A stretch of 36,092 nucleotides of DNA from Phycisphaerales bacterium (GTDB lineage Bacteria; Planctomycetota; Phycisphaerae; Phycisphaerales; SM1A02), in the NCBI GenBank assembly GCA_014238965.1, contig JABAAC010000069.1:1-36092 (forward strand). Reading direction: 5' to 3'. Position numbers and translations under genes: made by a program. Shown here piece after piece: positions 32,195 to 36,092 of this stretch. Below the pieces are notes generated by a model, which worked only from the letters and a program-made list of their open reading frames with translations, was not told the origin of the DNA and made no database searches. The number at the start of each line of letters is the position of its first letter. Positions within the stretch are counted from its first letter, which is position 1.

Positions 32195-33066
32195 TCGAAG
32201 ATTTCTCGTGCATCGTGCTTGGATCGGGCACATCAGCAGGCGTACCGGCAATTGGGTGTGCGTGCGATGTGTGTAGGTCAAGTGATCCGCGGGATCATCG
32301 GCTTCGAACGGCAGCGGCGATTCGGTGGGTTGATCCAACGGGCCATTCACGTGTGTTGCTATTGGATGCGGGTCCAGATCTTCGCCAACAAGTGCTGCGA
32401 GCAGGCATTGAGCGGTGCGATGGTGTGCTCATCACACACAATCACGTCGATCATGTGTTCGGCCTCGACGAGGTGCGTAGGTTTAATGTCTTGCAACGCG
32501 AACGCATTGATGTGTGGGCCGAGCCTCGGGTGCAAGGCGATTTGCGACGAGTCTTTCAGCACATCTTTAGCTCAGAAACCAATGTAAACCCATCATTTGT
32601 CGCCAAGTTGGATTTGTGCGATGTGCAGCCCGGAGTGCATATTGACTGCCACGGGCTGCGGATTACACCAGTTCGGCTATTGCACGGAGCGCTGGAGATT
32701 GTTGGATTTCGGTTTGATACGGCTGATGGCGAGAACGTCGCTGGGCTGCCCATGGCCTGGTGCACCGACGTATCGGCTGTGCCCGCTGAAAGCATGAACC
32801 TGTTGGCAGATCTTGAGCATCTCGTGCTGGACATGCTTCGAATTCGGCCTCACGAGACGCATTTGCACCTGGAGGCGGCGATCGCTCTTGCACAGCGGCT
32901 GGGGGCCCGGCACACATGGTTCATTCACATGGGGCATGAGGTCCCCCATGCGGGTACCAATGAGCATCTTCCCGCGGGCATGTCTTTGGCCTGGGACGGC
33001 TTGATGCTGCCTTGTTCAGAAGAAAGCGATCCTCCTAGGGTGGAGCATTCAGCCCAAAGCGGCTAG
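32191..33066 (+). CDS. MBL-fold metallohydrolase (PhnP-like)
   Basis: The 291-residue protein from ATG 32191 overlaps the thiE stop (ATGA). The start carries the PhnP-type signature LGSGTSAGVPAIGC followed by CDVCRSSDPRDHRLR, where the cysteines form a structural zinc site. The metal motif is THNHVDHVFGLDEVRRF (HxHxDH). A later His is in VRLLHGALEIVGFRF, an Asp in AWCTDVS, and FIHMGHEV near the C-terminus completes the set. Family members are phosphodiesterases acting on cyclic phosphates and on lipoate- or octanoyl-linked substrates are not excluded. The link to thiamine or to atpG is only positional. An in-frame GTG at 32149 is less likely. Confidence 0.88.
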   Translation: MIEDFSCIVLGSGTSAGVPAIGCACDVCRSSDPRDHRLRTAAAIRWVDPTGHSRVLLLDAGPDLRQQVLRAGIERCDGVLITHNHVDHVFGLDEVRRFNVLQRERIDVWAEPRVQGDLRRVFQHIFSSETNVNPSFVAKLDLCDVQPGVHIDCHGLRITPVRLLHGALEIVGFRFDTADGENVAGLPMAWCTDVSAVPAESMNLLADLEHLVLDMLRIRPHETHLHLEAAIALAQRLGARHTWFIHMGHEVPHAGTNEHLPAGMSLAWDGLMLPCSEESDPPRVEHSAQSG

Positions 33067-33079
33067 AATTTCCGGCCTT

Positions 33080-33946
33080 ATGGCGCAAATACGCGAAATC
33101 AAGAAACGCATCGGCGCCGTGGGCACCATCACTCGCATCACCAAGACGATGCAGATGATTGCCACGGCGAAGTTCACCGCAGCTGGTCAACGTGCCAGCG
33201 CGAGCAAACCGTATGCGGCGATGATTGACGAGATGGTCAGGCAGGTCGCGAGCAAGGCAGACGACTTCACGTCGGTGCTCATCGATGGCCCTGCAGAAAA
33301 GACGGGCAAGGAACTGTTGCTCGTCATTGCTTCAGACCGTGGTTTGTGTGGCGCGTACAACGCCAACACACTGCGATTGGCACTCAACACAACGCGACGG
33401 GGTGAAATAGACACCGGGGTTGAAGTGGCCGGCAAGAAGGGCATGGGTTTCTTCCGATTTCAAAAAATCGAAGTGTTGCAGCAACACATCATTGGTGACA
33501 CGCCCGAGTATGAAGCTGTTGAGGCGATGGCTAATTCGTATCTCGAACGATTCCTTGCAGGGGAGTTTGATGCGATCAAGGTTTGTTCCATGCGGTACTA
33601 CAGCCCATCAAAGCAGGCTGCCGAAGTGACGCAATTGCTTCCCTTGTCGATGCCTGACAAAGATGACGCCAGCAGCGATGAAATGGAACCGGTATACGAT
33701 TTCTCGCCATCAGCAGCGGAATTGCTCGATGAGTTGTTGCCAACGACGGTGCGAACGCTGTTGTTCCAATTGTTCAACGAGGCGGCCGTTGCGGAGCACA
33801 TCATGCGCATGATTGCGATGAAGGCCGCCACCGAGAACGCCAAGGACTTCAGTCGCACCTTGAAGCGCGATTACAACCGTGCTCGCCAAGGCAAGATTAC
33901 GACCGAGCTCATGGAAGTGATCTCTGGCGCCGCTGCACTTGAATAA
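33080..33946 (+). CDS. atpG: ATP synthase F1 gamma subunit
   Basis: The gamma subunit is the rotating central stalk of the F1 motor at the cytoplasmic side of the membrane. The 288-residue length is typical. The N-terminal coiled-coil helix (IREIKKRIGAVGTITRITKT, MQMIATAKF), the ASDRGLCGAYN motif and the C-terminal helix (EHIMRMIAMKAATENAKDF) are diagnostic. Between residues about 195 and 225 is an acidic insert (DKDDASSDEMEPVYDFSPSA), in the region that is variable between species. No other ATP synthase gene is in the window; it follows the MBL gene by 13 bases with no SD. Confidence 0.96.
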   Translation: MAQIREIKKRIGAVGTITRITKTMQMIATAKFTAAGQRASASKPYAAMIDEMVRQVASKADDFTSVLIDGPAEKTGKELLLVIASDRGLCGAYNANTLRLALNTTRRGEIDTGVEVAGKKGMGFFRFQKIEVLQQHIIGDTPEYEAVEAMANSYLERFLAGEFDAIKVCSMRYYSPSKQAAEVTQLLPLSMPDKDDASSDEMEPVYDFSPSAAELLDELLPTTVRTLLFQLFNEAAVAEHIMRMIAMKAATENAKDFSRTLKRDYNRARQGKITTELMEVISGAAALE

Positions 33947-33966
33947 AGGGTGCTAGGCACCTTTTT
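33945..33966. terminator. Bidirectional intrinsic terminator between atpG and the kinase
   Basis: GGTGC-TAG-GCACC (33949-33961) with AAAG before and TTTTT after forms a compact stem starting at the atpG stop. On the minus strand the same stem is followed by CTTTATT, and the kinase stop codon (33953-33955) sits inside it. It fits termination of both convergent genes. Confidence 0.75.
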
Positions 33967-36092
33967 CAGCAAGGGTGCTTGTGTGGTCCTTGAGTCGAGT
34001 CAAAATCTCAACCCACACAGGGTTCCCCGCGCGGTCTTCAGCCTCAGCCACGCAGTGCAACTGTGAGATGGTCGTACCGATGAGTTCATTGGCGATGCCT
34101 AGGCGGTTGGCTTGGTGCAGCACATTGGCCATTTCGATCAGCGTGTTTTGGAGATCCTGCTGCGAAGCGGTTTCTCGTGGGCTCTCAACCGCGCGAGTCG
34201 TCAAGAGGTCAACGCACTCGCGGTAATCCTCGACACCGGTGCTTGGATTGAGATCATTGTGTACACGAATCTGGCCTCGCAGGGCCAACATTATTGCCAG
34301 ATCACGTGGACGGCGTACGTTTGTAGGCTCTATCGCCATGACAGCGCGTGCCAACTCGATGGCTTCATCGATGGCGACATTGGCATCTTGTGGAGCGGAA
34401 TGGGCATTCACTTGCGCAAGCCCATGCAGGGCAACAGCCTTATCTCGCATGCGACGTGGCCTTCGCCCACCTTCGCCATCAATTTCAGTGAGGCGGGTCG
34501 CGTGTACAAGTGCAGCCGCATAGGCCTTACGCGCGCCTTGGGTGTCATTGAGTTCCATCAATACGTTGCCAAGGCTCTGCTGCGCCGACATCTGCACATC
34601 AATGCCTTTGGCTTCATCTTTTTGCTCATGAGCGCGGCCGGCGTCTAGTTGAACACGATAGGCCTCGGCGGCTTGCTGGAGCGCATCGTGCTGTGCGACA
34701 ATTGAAGCAGCCTCCCTAGCTCTTGCCCAGGTCACCTCGGCCTGTGTCTTAAGCAGGCTGAGTTTGGTATTGCGCGCAGCACCGGCGAGATTTGCGTCAT
34801 CGATCTTGTCGACTTCGATGGCATTCAGATGTTCGTCGGCGGTCGTCAATGCAGCAGCAGCTGCGTCAAGGCTGCCTGAACCCACGCCGGACATACTGAG
34901 GTGTGATCGCGCGATGCGCAGAAGCACCTGGCCCAGCAATGTATGCCGCCGTGCATCATCAACGTCGCCGCTGGCTATGACGTCGAGGTTCTTGCCGGCA
35001 AGGTCGAGGAGTTTGCGTTGGGCGATTGCTGAATTGCCGAGATACTTGATCTGACCCATGACGCCGGTGAGCATCGAGGTGATTGAGTCATCGAGTTGCG
35101 CATTGCGTACTTCGACCTGCGCCCGTTGTCGAGAGGCCTCCGACCATCCCATTGCACTGACCACACCGCCGACCGTGATTGCAATGGCGAGAGCCGCTGC
35201 TGAGATCGCCGCCCCTTTGTGCTTGCGGCTGAATTTACTTAGTCGGTAGCCCAGGCTCGGCGGACGGGCTTCGATGGGGTCGTTTTCAAGATAGCGGCGG
35301 ATGTCAGATGACAGGTCTTCAGCGCTGCCGTAACGGCGGTTGCGATTTTTCTCAAGGGCCTTAAGTGTGATTGTCTCCACATCGCCACGCAGGTAACGGT
35401 GAAACGTCGAGGGATGTTCTGGTTGGTCTTCGCAGATGACACGGACCGCTTCGTGCAGCGCTCGCTCCTTTAGGTCGTAGGGCAGGGCGCCACAAAGCAT
35501 TTCGTACAGGATGACTCCAAGGGCGTAGACATCGCTTCGCGTATCGAGATCAGTCGTGTCATACTCCACCTGCTCGGGCGACATGTATTGCAGTGTGCCG
35601 ATGAGTTGACCCATGTTCGTCTGTTGCGTGACGAAATTCAGGTCGGAGTCCGTCGCCCGGGCGACACCGAAGTCGATGACCTTGGGTTGGCCGTCCTTGC
35701 GAATGAGGATATTGTCGGGCTTGAGGTCGCGGTGAATGACGCCACGCTGGTGGCTGTAATGCACGGCCTCGCAGATTTTCTGGAACAAGCGAAGGCAGGC
35801 ATCTGAGCCTAAGTCGTTGCGCTTGACGTACTCAGACAGCGAACAGCCTTCAACGAATTCCATCGCCATGAAGGGGCGTTCATTACCCTCTTCATCGGTC
35901 CACATGCCTGCTTCGTAGATCTGCGCGATGCCCGGGTGTTGGAGCCGTGCGAGCATTTGGCCTTCATATTCAAAGCGACGAAGTGCTTGTTCACTGAATC
36001 GGCTTGCGCGGACCACCTTGACCGCGACGCGGCGACGAGGCGTGGCCTGCACAGCCTCGTAGGTGGTGCCCATGCCGCCTTCGCCGATGACC
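33953..36092 (-). CDS. Ser/Thr protein kinase with TM and helical C-terminal region (5' end outside window)
   Basis: The frame is open through the window edge: codons for VIGEGG precede the first visible Met at 36073 and form the start of the glycine loop GEGGMGTTYEAV, so the N-terminus lies beyond 36092. Counting from that Met, Lys19 (VAVKVV) is the ATP-binding lysine, HRDLKPDN is at 114-121, the DFG motif is at 134-136, and YMSPEQ marks the activation-segment end. A membrane helix follows at about 288-310, then about 390 residues of Ala/Leu-rich helical repeats resembling TPRs (AQQSLGNVLMELNDTQGARK, VALHGLAQVNAHSAPQDANV). This Pkn-type layout with a sensor region is common in planctomycetes. 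The kinase motifs look intact. Confidence 0.93.
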   Translation of the reverse strand, partial: VIGEGGMGTTYEAVQATPRRRVAVKVVRASRFSEQALRRFEYEGQMLARLQHPGIAQIYEAGMWTDEEGNERPFMAMEFVEGCSLSEYVKRNDLGSDACLRLFQKICEAVHYSHQRGVIHRDLKPDNILIRKDGQPKVIDFGVARATDSDLNFVTQQTNMGQLIGTLQYMSPEQVEYDTTDLDTRSDVYALGVILYEMLCGALPYDLKERALHEAVRVICEDQPEHPSTFHRYLRGDVETITLKALEKNRNRRYGSAEDLSSDIRRYLENDPIEARPPSLGYRLSKFSRKHKGAAISAAALAIAITVGGVVSAMGWSEASRQRAQVEVRNAQLDDSITSMLTGVMGQIKYLGNSAIAQRKLLDLAGKNLDVIASGDVDDARRHTLLGQVLLRIARSHLSMSGVGSGSLDAAAAALTTADEHLNAIEVDKIDDANLAGAARNTKLSLLKTQAEVTWARAREAASIVAQHDALQQAAEAYRVQLDAGRAHEQKDEAKGIDVQMSAQQSLGNVLMELNDTQGARKAYAAALVHATRLTEIDGEGGRRPRRMRDKAVALHGLAQVNAHSAPQDANVAIDEAIELARAVMAIEPTNVRRPRDLAIMLALRGQIRVHNDLNPSTGVEDYRECVDLLTTRAVESPRETASQQDLQNTLIEMANVLHQANRLGIANELIGTTISQLHCVAEAEDRAGNPVWVEILTRLKDHTSTLAEKGA

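Overview
The window looks like a piece of a planctomycete chromosome, most likely from the Phycisphaerae. This is an inference from gene content: a huge glycine-rich beta-helix protein ending in a dockerin-like tail, a Ser/Thr kinase with a transmembrane segment and a long helical C-terminus, a ThiD2-ThiE fusion, a PEGA lipoprotein beside lptB, and many starts without a Shine-Dalgarno (SD) site. No rRNA, tRNA, CRISPR array, insertion sequence, integrase or phage gene is visible. Genes are packed tightly and no gap exceeds 300 bases, so it reads as ordinary chromosome rather than a mobile island.

Layout. 1-2841: 3' part of a secreted beta-helix repeat protein. 2906-5565: APC permease fused to two universal-stress-like domains, plus a coupled small membrane protein. 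5623-9579: MmgE/PrpD-family protein and class I fructose-1,6-bisphosphatase on the minus strand, divergent from a thiolase. 9717-11414: yeast-type cytosine deaminase and a lipoprotein (minus), divergent from the flavin prenyltransferase ubiX. 11416-14995: HlyD-type adaptor and TolC-type outer-membrane lipoprotein, without an inner-membrane pump. 15060-17637: three translationally coupled genes (orphan beta-class DNA methyltransferase, metallophosphoesterase, tsaB). 17748-18842: a receiver-like protein that has lost its phosphorylation residues, with a GAF-like domain. 18878-28989: ten minus-strand genes in close order: two unknown proteins, a two-TM protein, lptB, a PEGA lipoprotein, a coiled-coil protein, a one-TM protein, a class IV aminotransferase-like protein, a small membrane protein and dnaE. 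29120-33946: low-molecular-weight phosphatase, pepA (minus), then thiD2-thiE, an MBL hydrolase and an isolated atpG. 33953-36092: 5'-truncated Ser/Thr kinase on the minus strand.

Much of the content is housekeeping: replication (dnaE), tRNA modification (tsaB), thiamine synthesis, F1 ATPase gamma, lipopolysaccharide transport, gluconeogenesis and prenylated-flavin synthesis. The more unusual parts are the lptB-centred envelope cluster leading into dnaE, the methyltransferase/phosphoesterase/tsaB cassette, the pseudo-receiver protein, the aminotransferase-like protein lacking its usual PLP-anchoring glutamate, the fungal-type cytosine deaminase and the isolated atpG. I saw no complete, obviously new defence or mobile system; the best candidates for something undescribed are these conserved-looking unknown clusters.

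Where SD sites exist they are informative: they support a GTG start for the small gene at 5290, a GTG start for the phosphatase, a GTG start for pepA that shortens it, and a TTG start for the unknown gene ending at 28417.
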